NCBI GenBank assembly: GCA_036477795.1
Contig: JAZGDL010000202.1
Span: 1-17,857, forward strand
Direction: 5' to 3'
DNA: 17,857 nt
From: JAZGDL01 sp036477795
Lineage (GTDB): Bacteria; Planctomycetota; Phycisphaerae; UBA1845
Below the pieces are notes generated by a model, which worked only from the letters and a program-made list of their open reading frames with translations, made no database searches and was not told the DNA's origin. Position 1 is the first letter of the stretch. Each line of letters opens with the position of its first letter. Shown here one piece after another: positions 1 through 7,480 of the stretch. Position numbers and translations under genes: made by a program.

Positions 1-608
1 CCCCGATCCACCGGGCATTCCCCATCAAGCGGGTCGTGGTCAGCACCTACCAGGCCGCCAGCGGCGCGGGACTCAAAGCCATGCAAGAGCTACGCGAGCA
101 GTCCCGCGACTACCTCGACGGCAAAGAGATCCGTCCCCAAGCGTTTCCTCACCCCATCGCTTTCAACCTCTTCGCCCACGACTCAGCCGTCGAACAGAAC
201 GGCTACAACGGCGAGGAGAACAAGGTCGTCAAGGAAACCCGAAAGATCCTTCACGCGCCGGACCTGCCGGTAGCTGTCACCTGCGTCCGCGTGCCGGTCA
301 TGCGGGCCCATAGTGAATCGGTCAATCTCGAGTTTAATGAGTCGGTGACGGTGTCGCAGGTCCGCGACGTCCTCGAAGAGGCTCCCGGGGTGAAACTCGT
401 CGATGACCGCGAGAACTCCCATTTTCCCATGCCCATCGAAGCCGACGGCCACGACGACGTTCTTGTGGGACGCATCCGCAGCGACATCAGCTTGCCCGAC
501 GGCAGGGGCATCGAGCTCTTCCTCAGCGGAGACCAGTTGCGCAAAGGCGCCGCCCTCAACGCCATCCAGATCGCCGAAATCCTCGCCTGCGCCCGCGTCA
601 GCCCATAG
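1..608 (+). CDS. asd: Aspartate-semialdehyde dehydrogenase, C-terminal part (5' end outside window)
   Basis: The reading frame is open from the window edge (codon phase starts at base 3) and ends at TAG 606-608, so the start lies upstream. The enzyme makes aspartate semialdehyde from aspartyl phosphate with NADPH, in the lysine/diaminopimelate, threonine and methionine pathways. The visible part begins just before the conserved VVSTYQAASGAG segment. It continues with the family's substrate-binding region, including the RVPVMRAHSESV stretch with its catalytic histidine region and the DGRGIELFLSGDQLRKGAALNAIQIAE C-terminal segment in pieces. This matches the C-terminal ~200 residues of the usual ~340-residue protein. 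A GTG at 36 is inside the conserved domain and is not a start. The next gene is convergent, over 200 bases away, with no strong terminator seen between them. Confidence 0.95.
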   Translation, partial: PIHRAFPIKRVVVSTYQAASGAGLKAMQELREQSRDYLDGKEIRPQAFPHPIAFNLFAHDSAVEQNGYNGEENKVVKETRKILHAPDLPVAVTCVRVPVMRAHSESVNLEFNESVTVSQVRDVLEEAPGVKLVDDRENSHFPMPIEADGHDDVLVGRIRSDISLPDGRGIELFLSGDQLRKGAALNAIQIAEILACARVSP

Positions 609-817
609 CACGGTTCACCGCTGCCCAACGACGCGATGTCACAAGAAAGACGAACCTTCCCTCTTGCCCGAGTACCGAATGCGGTTCACGACGAACCGGT
701 CGACGAAAGCGCCAACAGCGCGGTGGAGACGCCAGAAGTGGCTTGCCGTTTGGCAGACGCCCGGATCAAAGAACGCGCTCCCGGCTCCAGAGATGTTCGA
801 ACCACCGGACCCCATCG

Positions 818-2149
818 TTACGAGACGCGAACCGCCGTAGGTTTGCGTGCGTCCTGCCGATGGACGTGAACCCGTCCCTTGCCGACGCGTTTGGACTGGT
901 ACAGCGCGGCGTCCGCGAGCTTCAGCAGTTCGCCGCCGGAGTTCGAGTTAGCCGTGCGGATCGAGGCCACGCCCGCGCTCATCGTCACCGGCAAGGACAC
1001 TTTGTACAACGATGCACGCTGACGAAAGAGCTTGATCAAGCGATCAGCCGTTTCCGCCGCCTCGTCGGAGCCGGAGCCGAGCAGGATGGCCACGAACTCA
1101 TCCCCGCCGTAGCGCAGGCCGATGTCGCTCGATCGCAGGGCGCCGCGGAACAGCTCCCCCGTAAAGCTCAACAGCTCGTCACCTGCCGCATGACCCAGCG
1201 TGTCATTGAGCTGCTTGAAGTTGTCAATGTCGAACACGACGATCGACATGTCCTCTGCGCACTCCACCTGGCTGGCGTACAGCGGCTCGAGTCGGTCGTC
1301 CAGCAGCCGGCGGTTGCCCAGCCTGGTGAGCGGATCGATCCACGCCTGCCGTTCCGCCTGCGCCAGCATCGCCTGAATCTGCCGGGTCCGGGCCGCCACT
1401 CGCTGGTCCATGATGCGCTCGAGAACGTCAACCCGGTCACGAGACCGCTCACGGTCGTCCAGAGCGCGCTCGATAGCCCGGGCAAGCCGGCCCAGCTCAT
1501 CGTCGCGGTTGTTCTGCGGTGTGTCTTCGGGCCTGGGGCATCCCGTCTCGACGACCCTGCGCAGGCTCCGAAGCGGCTGAATCAGCAATCGCACCACGCG
1601 CCGCCGCAGCCAGAGCCATCCGGCACCCGCTACCGAGCCGCCGGCCAACAGCGATGCCCACCACCTCTCGCCCGAAAGCAGGGAGAATCGAAACGGCGCG
1701 GCGAAGACGACCACGTGCTGCCGCCCACCGGCGGCGGCCACGGCCAACTCCAGCCGTCCAAGCCCATTACCAGGGTCGAAGTCCCAAGCGTCCGCAGCGA
1801 CGGCATCGGCGATGGCCCGCCGATCAGCTATGTCCTCCGGCTGCAAGGCAACGACCCTGCTGCCGGCATCGAGCAATGCGGCTCCACGCACCGCGGGGTC
1901 GGCCATCACAGACCACGACCAATCGCGAAAACGTTCCCGGCGCGTAACATCTGAATGCCGATCCGGCGCCAGTTCGATCGCAGCCAGCCCGACACGGGCC
2001 AGCTTGCTGAGGTGGTCATGGAAGGCCCCATGTTCTGACGCTCGGGCCAAGAGAACCTGCACGCCCAGTACGGTCCCGATGATCAGCACGAAGACCATCA
2101 GCAGGCCGGCCTGCAGCTTGAGTAGTAGCGATCGCGATCGACGCTGCAT
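818..2149 (-). CDS. Membrane-anchored diguanylate cyclase (GGDEF domain)
   Basis: Predicted to make cyclic di-GMP from two GTP. The 443-residue protein starts with a positively charged cap and a transmembrane helix at about residues 8-35. An extracytoplasmic sensor-like region follows, then a second helix at about 163-181, a HAMP/coiled-coil-like linker, and a C-terminal GGDEF domain. The active-site loop YGGDEF is intact at residues 348-352. An RxxD sequence (RSSD) ends exactly five residues before it, the position of the allosteric inhibitory I-site, so product feedback is likely. The frame stays open upstream to 2317, but I chose the ATG at 2149: a GGAGG Shine-Dalgarno sequence lies about ten bases before it and the first membrane helix begins right after it. 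No EAL domain follows. The sensed signal is unknown. Confidence 0.9.
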   Translation of the reverse strand: MQRRSRSLLLKLQAGLLMVFVLIIGTVLGVQVLLARASEHGAFHDHLSKLARVGLAAIELAPDRHSDVTRRERFRDWSWSVMADPAVRGAALLDAGSRVVALQPEDIADRRAIADAVAADAWDFDPGNGLGRLELAVAAAGGRQHVVVFAAPFRFSLLSGERWWASLLAGGSVAGAGWLWLRRRVVRLLIQPLRSLRRVVETGCPRPEDTPQNNRDDELGRLARAIERALDDRERSRDRVDVLERIMDQRVAARTRQIQAMLAQAERQAWIDPLTRLGNRRLLDDRLEPLYASQVECAEDMSIVVFDIDNFKQLNDTLGHAAGDELLSFTGELFRGALRSSDIGLRYGGDEFVAILLGSGSDEAAETADRLIKLFRQRASLYKVSLPVTMSAGVASIRTANSNSGGELLKLADAALYQSKRVGKGRVHVHRQDARKPTAVRVS

Positions 2150-2274
2150 CGATATATGCCCCTCCGCAAATCCGCAAACGACTGTTGGCGAACACACGCC
2201 GGCCTCGAGACCCACCGTCCGCTCCCTTCGGGCTCCCGCCTTGGTCGCCCTCAGGGTCGCGGCTCGTAGTGACT

Positions 2275-2289
2275 GTGACAGTTTGTCAC
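2275..2289. promoter_or_regulatory. Perfect inverted repeat, candidate operator
   Basis: GTGACA-GTT-TGTCAC is a perfect 6-bp inverted repeat with a 3-bp centre. It lies between the divergent cyclase gene and accA, about 125 bases upstream of the chosen cyclase start. It resembles a dimeric regulator site; the half-site spacing is one base off the Crp arrangement (TGTGA-N6-TCACA), so I do not assign a regulator. Confidence 0.35.
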
Positions 2290-2415
2290 GGCTGTGAGAA
2301 ACGTCCAAGAACGGCAATAACTACCTGTCAATAAATAGGTTACATTACGGATCGAACCTGAGGCAAATCCGGGAGGGCATTTAGGGCCCGAAAACATTTG
2401 GTGGGAATTATCTTG

Positions 2416-2445
2416 TATAACCGTTATCCTACGTTAGGTTATAAT
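2416..2445 (+). promoter_or_regulatory. Promoter-like -10 box inside a nested palindrome upstream of accA
   Basis: A consensus -10 hexamer TATAAT sits at 2440-2445, about 75 bases before accA, in an unusually AT-rich stretch. It overlaps the right arm of an inverted repeat TATAACC (2416-2422) / GGTTATA (2437-2443), which itself encloses the smaller palindrome CCTACGTTAGG (2428-2438). No -35 box at normal spacing is visible. A protein binding the inverted repeat would cover the -10 box, so repression is plausible; this is inference. Confidence 0.45.
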
Positions 2446-2520
2446 AATCAGGCGTGGCCGCTGGCGCGGGTCGCGCCGGATCGATAACGCCACAAGACGA
2501 CACAGTTACGGATTACAAAA

Positions 2521-3639
2521 ATGCCTGACGTAGAGTCTGTAGTTCCCGCCGGGCAGAGGCCGCTTGCCGGCAACGGATGCCTGGAATTCGAAAAGCCGCT
2601 CCTGCGAATCGAAAACGACATAGCCGCACTATATGCTGAGCAAAGTCAGACCCACCGCGATCTATCGCGCGAGATCAAGCAGCAGAAGTCACGGCTGGTC
2701 ACCAAAACCAAGCGGATATTTTCGCACCTGACCGCTTGGGAGACGGTCTTGGTTGCCCGGCACTCCGAGCGGCCTCAAGTCACCGATTACATCAACGACA
2801 TGGTCCGCGATTTCTGCGAGTTGCATGGCGACCGGACCTTCGGCGATGATCGAGCCATCATCACCGGTTTCGGCCGCATCGGCGGGCACAAGGTCATGAT
2901 CATCGGCCACAACAAAGGCAAGGACACCCGCGAACGCATCGCCTGCAACTTCGGATGTGCCCACCCCGAGGGCTACCGCAAGGCCCTGCTCAAGATGAAG
3001 CTGGCCGAGAAATTTAAGCTTCCTGTGGTTTGCCTGATCAACACCCAGGGGGCTTATCCCGGCATCGGCTCCGAGGAGCGCGGCATCTCCCAGGCTATCG
3101 CGGTGAACATGTTTGAGATGTCCCGCCTGCGCACGCCGATCATATGCGTGGTGATCGGGGAGGGCGGCAGCGGCGGAGCGCTGGGCATCGGCGTGGGCGA
3201 CCGCGTCGCGGTTTTCCAGCACGCGTTTTACTCGGTCATCTCAGCCGAAGGTTGTGCCGCCATTCTCTGGAAAACGCACGAGCAGCGCACGCGCGCTGCG
3301 GAGGCGTTGAAGTTCACCGCCCGCGATCTAAAGAAACTCGACTTCATCGACGAGATCATTCCCGAGCCGCTGGGGGGGGCGCACCGGGCGCCGGAGGAAG
3401 CGTCCCAGGCGCTGGAACAATACCTGCTCGACACCTTGCGGGAGCTCAAGCGCCCCAGGATTGAAACGCTGCTCAAACGCCGCTACGACCGCTTTCGCCA
3501 TATGGGCAACTTCTTCGAGGCGCCCTCCGAATACGTCAAGGGCAGGACCAGGCGGTCCCCAGCACAACCGCGCGGGGGCGTGAACGTGTCGAGCACGCTG
3601 ACCAGCACCCGTCGGTCCGCGTCGCCCAACCCCGCGTAA
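2521..3639 (+). CDS. accA: Acetyl-CoA carboxylase carboxyltransferase subunit alpha
   Basis: The alpha subunit of the carboxyltransferase, which with AccD moves the carboxyl group from biotin on AccB to acetyl-CoA, making malonyl-CoA for fatty acid synthesis. Family landmarks in order are WETVLVARH (73-81), HGDRTFGDDRAI (102-113), HPEGYRKAL (148-156), the oxyanion/acyl-CoA loop GEGGSGGALGIG (213-224) and SAEGCAAILW (241-250). At 372 residues it is about 50 longer than the E. coli protein. Roughly 20 of the extra residues are at the N-terminus, and about 30 are a Ser/Arg/Pro-rich tail from residue 341. The ATG at 2521 has no obvious Shine-Dalgarno sequence, so the start is less certain than the identity. 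accD is not in the window. The next gene begins 13 bases after the stop. Confidence 0.95.
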   Translation: MPDVESVVPAGQRPLAGNGCLEFEKPLLRIENDIAALYAEQSQTHRDLSREIKQQKSRLVTKTKRIFSHLTAWETVLVARHSERPQVTDYINDMVRDFCELHGDRTFGDDRAIITGFGRIGGHKVMIIGHNKGKDTRERIACNFGCAHPEGYRKALLKMKLAEKFKLPVVCLINTQGAYPGIGSEERGISQAIAVNMFEMSRLRTPIICVVIGEGGSGGALGIGVGDRVAVFQHAFYSVISAEGCAAILWKTHEQRTRAAEALKFTARDLKKLDFIDEIIPEPLGGAHRAPEEASQALEQYLLDTLRELKRPRIETLLKRRYDRFRHMGNFFEAPSEYVKGRTRRSPAQPRGGVNVSSTLTSTRRSASPNPA

Positions 3640-3652
3640 GCCGAGGTCGCAA

Positions 3653-4348
3653 GTGCTCACAATCCCCGAGCCGCGGGATTCATCCCGCGCGGCGGTCACC
3701 GTGAAGAGAACTCGTATCGGCCGCTCGATCATGGGACGCCCGATCGAAGCCGTCGCTCTTGAAGCCGCCCCCGAAACCGTCCTTATCATCGCCGGGCTGC
3801 ACGGCGACGAACCCAAAAGCGTTTACGTCGCCCACCGATTGATTGACCACTTGTCATCTCATACGCCGAAACGGTCAGTAGTCGTCGTGCCCATCGCGAA
3901 TCCGGACGGCTACGCCCGGCGTTCCCGCCGCAACGCCGCCGCTGTCGATCTCAACCGAAACTTTCCGACCGCCGACTGGACATCAACACCAAAGTGGCGG
4001 CGCTACTACTCCGGCCCCCGGCCCGCCTCCGAGCCTGAGACCCGGGCGCTGGTAGCCCTGATCGAATCCCGGCGGCCCGCCATCATCATCACCATCCATT
4101 CCATCAACCGTCACCGCCAGTGCAACAACTATGACGGCCCGGCCCGGCATCTTGCCCGGGCCATGTCCCGGCGAAACAAGTACCCCATCCGAGCATCCAT
4201 CGGCTACCCCACGCCCGGCAGCCTGGGAACATGGACCGGCGTCGAGCGCGGCATTTGCACGATGACCCTCGAGCTGCCCTCCCATCACTCACCCCAACGA
4301 TGTTGGACCGACAACCGCGGAGCGCTGTCATATATACTGGGTCCGTGA
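3653..4348 (+). CDS. M14-family zinc carboxypeptidase, MpaA-like (murein peptide amidase type)
   Basis: A 231-residue metallopeptidase. The zinc ligands are visible as His50 and Glu53 in GLHGDEP and His149 in TIHS. The substrate-carboxylate pair Asn101-Arg102 is in DLNRNFP, and the general base Glu207 is in TLELP. Length and motif spacing match MpaA, which cleaves gamma-D-glutamyl-diaminopimelate bonds in recycled murein peptides. There is no signal peptide, which fits a cytoplasmic recycling role. The start is GTG at 3653, preceded by GAGGT at 3643-3647 and 13 bases after the accA stop, so co-transcription with accA is likely. A generic M14 peptidase acting on another peptide remains possible. 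Confidence 0.8.
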   Translation: MLTIPEPRDSSRAAVTVKRTRIGRSIMGRPIEAVALEAAPETVLIIAGLHGDEPKSVYVAHRLIDHLSSHTPKRSVVVVPIANPDGYARRSRRNAAAVDLNRNFPTADWTSTPKWRRYYSGPRPASEPETRALVALIESRRPAIIITIHSINRHRQCNNYDGPARHLARAMSRRNKYPIRASIGYPTPGSLGTWTGVERGICTMTLELPSHHSPQRCWTDNRGALSYILGP

Positions 4349-4393
4349 CAGTTCCGGCGGATGTTCCTGTTGGCGAATGGTCGCGCAGGTGCA

Positions 4394-4590
4394 GCCCCAG
4401 AGGGGCGATTGAGAATAGCCCAGCGATTAATCGCTGGGAGTTGGTGCGGCGGTATAAGCAAGTCCCGTAGGGACGACTGAGCCAGCGGGCAACCTTCATC
4501 CGTCCCTACGGGACTTTGGATCGTCGGGATGACCTTGTTCCCAGCGATGAATCGCTGGGCTATTATCACAGCGTCCCTACGGGACGACGG
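4394..4590. repeat. Composite palindromic intergenic repeat (REP/BIME-like)
   Basis: The 330-base gap between the peptidase and hutH is mostly occupied by stacked palindromes. A hairpin GCCCC-AGA-GGGGC lies at 4394-4406. A palindromic unit around CCAGCGATTAATCGCTGG (arms 4416-4439) returns inverted and slightly changed at 4538-4563, with CCAGCGATGAATCGCTGG. A third unit TCCCGTAGGGA occurs at 4463-4473, and as TCCCTACGGGA at 4503-4513 and 4573-4583. The left and right halves are therefore inverted relative to each other, as in bacterial interspersed mosaic elements. No transposase gene is present in the window. It may also end transcription from the peptidase gene. Confidence 0.8.
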
Positions 4591-4664
4591 CCCCGCCGAA
4601 TCCGTCATGCACCCGTATATACTCAGCCGCTTATTCCCGCGTATCCAATGCATCCGACAGCGTC

Positions 4665-4670
4665 TATAAT
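4665..4670 (+). promoter_or_regulatory. -10 box of hutH, implying a leaderless or near-leaderless mRNA
   Basis: A perfect TATAAT hexamer ends eight bases before the hutH ATG at 4679. If it is the functional -10 box, transcription would start at or within a base or two of the start codon. That would explain the absence of a Shine-Dalgarno sequence. No good -35 box is visible at 16-18 bases upstream. Confidence 0.5.
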
Positions 4671-4678
4671 CTGGTCCC

Positions 4679-6235
4679 ATGAGTGCCTCGAATCAGCATG
4701 CCCGGGCGGCGGCGACGACGGTCCGGCTGGACGGATCGCATCTCACGTTTGATCTGCTCGATGAAATCTACGAACGACCGATCCGCGTCGAGATTGCCGA
4801 CAACGTCTGGCAGCGGATCGACGCTTCGCGTCAAGTGGTTGAGCGCATTGCCGCCGGTGACCAGGCTGTCTACGGTGTGAACACCGGTTTCGGGCACCTC
4901 TGCGGCAAACGCATCAACGCTAACGACCTCGACAAGCTTCAGCATAATGTGGTCCGTTCACACGCCGTCGGTGTCGGGCCCTCAGCTCCCGACGCCGTCG
5001 TTCGCTTGATGCTCTTGTTCAAGATTCACGGTTTGGCACTGGGTTATAGTGGTATCCGACGAGACACGGTGTGCTGTCTTCAGGCCATGCTCAACCACGA
5101 CGTGCTGCCCGTCGTGCCCGACAAAGGCTCGCTCGGTGCCAGCGGAGATCTGGCCCCATTGGCCCATCTGGTCATTCCGCTGATCGGAGAAGGAGACGTA
5201 CGCCAAAACGGAGAAGAACGCCCGGCGGCCCAAGCGTTCGCCGAAGCCGGGATAGAAACCGTCCGGCTGGGAGCCAAGGAAGGCCTGGCCCTGATAAACG
5301 GCACTCAGTTCATGAGCGCGTATGCAGCCGCGATTCTGGTACGGGCCCGGCGAGTCGCCCGGCAGGCTGACGTCATTGCTTCGATGTCGCTGGAGGCCCT
5401 TCGGGGGAGCCTGAAGCCGTTCGATGCCCGGCTCCACCAGCTCCGGCCGCATCCCGGAGCGATCGACGTAGCCGACAACTTCCGAACCCTCATGGCCGAC
5501 AGCGAAATCCTCGCGTCCCACATTGATTGCGACAGGGTACAGGACCCCTATTCGCTGCGCTGCATTCCGCAGGTGCACGGCGCGTCGCGTGACGTCATTT
5601 CCCACACGAGTGGAATCGTCGAATGCGAGATCAACTCGGTTACCGACAACCCGTTGATCTTCGACGATGGCACAGCCATCAGCGGCGGCAACTTCCACGG
5701 CCAACCGCTGGCCCTGGCCCTGGACTACCTGGCCATCGGCCTGAGCGAGCTGGGCAGCATCTCCGAACGGCGCATCTACCTGTTGCTGAACGGGCATGAC
5801 GAGCTACCCGCCCTGCTTATGCGCGACACCGGCCTCAACAGCGGATTCATGCTCCCGCAATACACCGCCGCAGCCCTGGTAAGTGAAAACAAGCTGCTGG
5901 CCTCTCCAGCCTCGGTCGATTCGATTCCGACTTCCCTTGGCCAGGAGGACCACGTAAGCATGGGTGCCATCGCAGCCACCAAATGCTGGCAGGTGATGAA
6001 CAATCTGGAAACCGTTCTGGCCATCGAGCAGATGTGTGCAGCCCAGGCGTTGGACTACCGCCTGCCGCTCAAACCCGGCGTCGGGCCGCGCATCGCCCAC
6101 CAGGTGGTCCGGCAGCACATCACCCACACCGAACAGGACCGCCTGTTCAAAGACGACATCGAGGCGTCCCTCGCCATCCTCCGCGCCCAACACGTGCTCA
6201 AGGCCATAGAAAAAGGGTTGGGCTCATTGAAATGA
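4679..6235 (+). CDS. hutH: Histidine ammonia-lyase
   Basis: Non-oxidatively deaminates L-histidine to trans-urocanate and ammonia, the first step of histidine degradation. The 518-residue length is normal for the family. The self-cyclising Ala154-Ser155-Gly156 of GSLGASGDLAPLAHL forms the MIO electrophile. The catalytic tyrosine is Tyr65 in YGVNTGFG. Ser94-His95 in VVRSHAVGVG is the histidine-type selectivity pair, whereas phenylalanine or tyrosine lyases have other residues there. QEDHVSMGA near residue 420 is also characteristic of HutH. Its partner hutU lies downstream on the same strand but is separated by two toxin-antitoxin modules. hutI, hutG and ftcD-type genes are not in the window. 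An aromatic amino acid ammonia-lyase with other specificity is the alternative, less likely given Ser-His. Confidence 0.95.
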   Translation: MSASNQHARAAATTVRLDGSHLTFDLLDEIYERPIRVEIADNVWQRIDASRQVVERIAAGDQAVYGVNTGFGHLCGKRINANDLDKLQHNVVRSHAVGVGPSAPDAVVRLMLLFKIHGLALGYSGIRRDTVCCLQAMLNHDVLPVVPDKGSLGASGDLAPLAHLVIPLIGEGDVRQNGEERPAAQAFAEAGIETVRLGAKEGLALINGTQFMSAYAAAILVRARRVARQADVIASMSLEALRGSLKPFDARLHQLRPHPGAIDVADNFRTLMADSEILASHIDCDRVQDPYSLRCIPQVHGASRDVISHTSGIVECEINSVTDNPLIFDDGTAISGGNFHGQPLALALDYLAIGLSELGSISERRIYLLLNGHDELPALLMRDTGLNSGFMLPQYTAAALVSENKLLASPASVDSIPTSLGQEDHVSMGAIAATKCWQVMNNLETVLAIEQMCAAQALDYRLPLKPGVGPRIAHQVVRQHITHTEQDRLFKDDIEASLAILRAQHVLKAIEKGLGSLK

Positions 6236-6295
6236 ACTACAACCACCATCCAAAACGCACAAACGTGGTGATCGGTTCGCGTGGCGGTATTGCGG

Positions 6296-6325
6296 TTCGC
6301 ATCGGGCACCGCGGCGCGGTAAAAT
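6296..6325 (+). promoter_or_regulatory. Promoter of the first MNT-HEPN module
   Basis: TTCGCA (6296-6301) and TAAAAT (6320-6325) are separated by 18 bases and match the sigma70 consensus at 4 of 6 and 5 of 6 positions. The -10 box ends six bases before the ATG at 6332, so the transcript would start at the start codon itself. It gives the toxin-antitoxin genes a promoter separate from hutH. Confidence 0.5.
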
Positions 6326-6331
6326 GACTGC

Positions 6332-6688
6332 ATGGACCTGACCCCGTATGTCGAAAACGTCCGGCGCCATACCGCCGAGCTGAAACGCCGCAACGCCGAG
6401 GCGACGGCTCGCGCCCGCCGCGACCTGCCCAGACTCGTCGAGGTGCTCCGCGCGTTTGGAGGCGTCGAGAAGGCCTATCTGTATGGGTCGCTGGCCAAAG
6501 GCACGTTTCATCCCGGCGGCGACATCGACATCGCCGTCGAGGGTGCGTCAACTGCTGAAATGGATGAGCTCCGTGCGCGGTTGGAAGAAGCGGTGGGATT
6601 CGGAATCGACCTTCGAGACCTTGACGGAACACCGGAATTCCGCCGTGTCGTTGAGGCCTACGGAGAACTGCTGCATGGTGACACCTGA
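6332..6688 (+). CDS. MNT-type nucleotidyltransferase antitoxin (module 1)
   Basis: A 118-residue minimal nucleotidyltransferase. The signature GSx10DxD is complete: Gly52-Ser53, then Asp64 and Asp66 in GGDIDIAVEG. A third acidic residue is at Asp93 in GFGIDLRDLD. In the MntA/HepT family the antitoxin inactivates its HEPN partner by adding AMP to the tyrosine of the RX4HXY motif. The intact metal-binding residues make this plausible here, though it is not shown. The N-terminal ~30 residues are basic and helical, longer than in small MNT proteins. The gene overlaps the HEPN gene by 14 bases. Confidence 0.85.
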   Translation: MDLTPYVENVRRHTAELKRRNAEATARARRDLPRLVEVLRAFGGVEKAYLYGSLAKGTFHPGGDIDIAVEGASTAEMDELRARLEEAVGFGIDLRDLDGTPEFRRVVEAYGELLHGDT

Positions 6689-7175
6689 CGCATTGCGCAT
6701 CCTGTGCATTGAAGTCGAAGCGGACATCGTGGCCGTCAATCGTCTGCTTGAAGAGCTGAACGATGCTCGCAGACGTGTTGCGGATGAACCGTCACAACAA
6801 GAGCTATCCCATATAGCCTATATGCTCCACAGCATCTACACGGCCTGGGAGGGCGCGTTCCATCGGATTGCGACGACGTTTGAGAACCGCCTGGACCCCG
6901 CCCGGTGGCACGAACAACTGCTTCGCCGGATGAGCCTTGCGATTCCGCACATTCGGCCGGCAGTCATTCGGAAAGAGCTGTTGGAAGATCTCGCGACGCT
7001 TCGGTCGTTCCGGCACTTCTTCAGACACAGTTACGCCGTTCCCCTTCGCTGGCACAAGATGCAGATACCGCTCGACTCGGTCGACCAAGCCGCGGCCACC
7101 GTCAATGCGTCCCTGCGCCGCTTTCTTGATGTAGTCGAAGAGATCGCCGAGAAGGCCGGGGAGGATCCATCATGA
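6675..7175 (+). CDS. HEPN-domain protein, probable RNase toxin partner (module 1)
   Basis: A 166-residue, mostly helical protein that carries a perfect RX4HXY motif: Arg113, His118 and Tyr120 in FRHFFRHSY. This is the RNase active site of HEPN toxins, and its tyrosine is the residue AMPylated in HepT. It is longer than classical ~110-135-residue HepT, with extra sequence between the first helices (about 55-110). It therefore belongs to a different HEPN subgroup from the two other copies here. The frame is open upstream inside the MNT gene, but the ATG at 6675 is the likely start: it follows GGAG and overlaps the MNT gene by 14 bases, typical for these pairs. Its TGA overlaps the next ATG (ATGA at 7172-7175). 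Confidence 0.8.
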   Translation: MVTPDALRILCIEVEADIVAVNRLLEELNDARRRVADEPSQQELSHIAYMLHSIYTAWEGAFHRIATTFENRLDPARWHEQLLRRMSLAIPHIRPAVIRKELLEDLATLRSFRHFFRHSYAVPLRWHKMQIPLDSVDQAAATVNASLRRFLDVVEEIAEKAGEDPS

Positions 7176-7480
7176 GCCATTCGGTCGGGGGCATCGGGCA
7201 CATATGGGAGGTTCTCGGCCACCATCGCCAAGCGCTGAGGCGGATCGGGGTGACGCGGCTGGCGCTTTTCGGCTCGGCAGCGCGCGGCGAATTATCCGCG
7301 ACCAGCGATCTGGATTTTCTCGTCGAATTCCAGAGCAAAACGTTCGACGCTTATATGGATGCCAAGGAGCTGCTGGAATCGGCGTTTGGCCGGACGGTGG
7401 ATCTGGTGCTCGTCGATGCGATCAAGCCGGCACTGCGCCAGGCCATTCTGAAAGAGGCCGTCGATGCCCCGGAACTATAG
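7172..7480 (+). CDS. mntA: MNT-type nucleotidyltransferase antitoxin (module 2)
   Basis: A 102-residue MntA-like protein with complete GSx10DxD: Gly34-Ser35 followed by Asp46 and Asp48 in SDLDFLVEF, and a third acid at Asp77 in RTVDLVLVD. It is predicted to neutralise the HepT encoded immediately downstream by AMPylation. The ATG overlaps the stop of the preceding HEPN gene and is preceded by GGGGAGG seven bases away, so it is both coupled and well initiated. Module 2 is thus in one operon with module 1. Confidence 0.88.
   Translation: MSHSVGGIGHIWEVLGHHRQALRRIGVTRLALFGSAARGELSATSDLDFLVEFQSKTFDAYMDAKELLESAFGRTVDLVLVDAIKPALRQAILKEAVDAPEL

Noticed and set aside
683..697. GGTTC-ACGAC-GAACC hairpin as terminator of asd
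   Set aside because: The stem is only five base pairs and no T-run follows.
743..1954. 403-codon frame on the plus strand
   Set aside because: Antisense to the diguanylate cyclase; its translation is low-complexity and matches no family I know.
2274..2289. Crp binding site
   Set aside because: TGTGA and TCAC are seven bases apart instead of six and the right half is incomplete.
4394..4590. CRISPR array
   Set aside because: Units differ in sequence and orientation, spacing is irregular, there are no uniform spacers and no cas genes.
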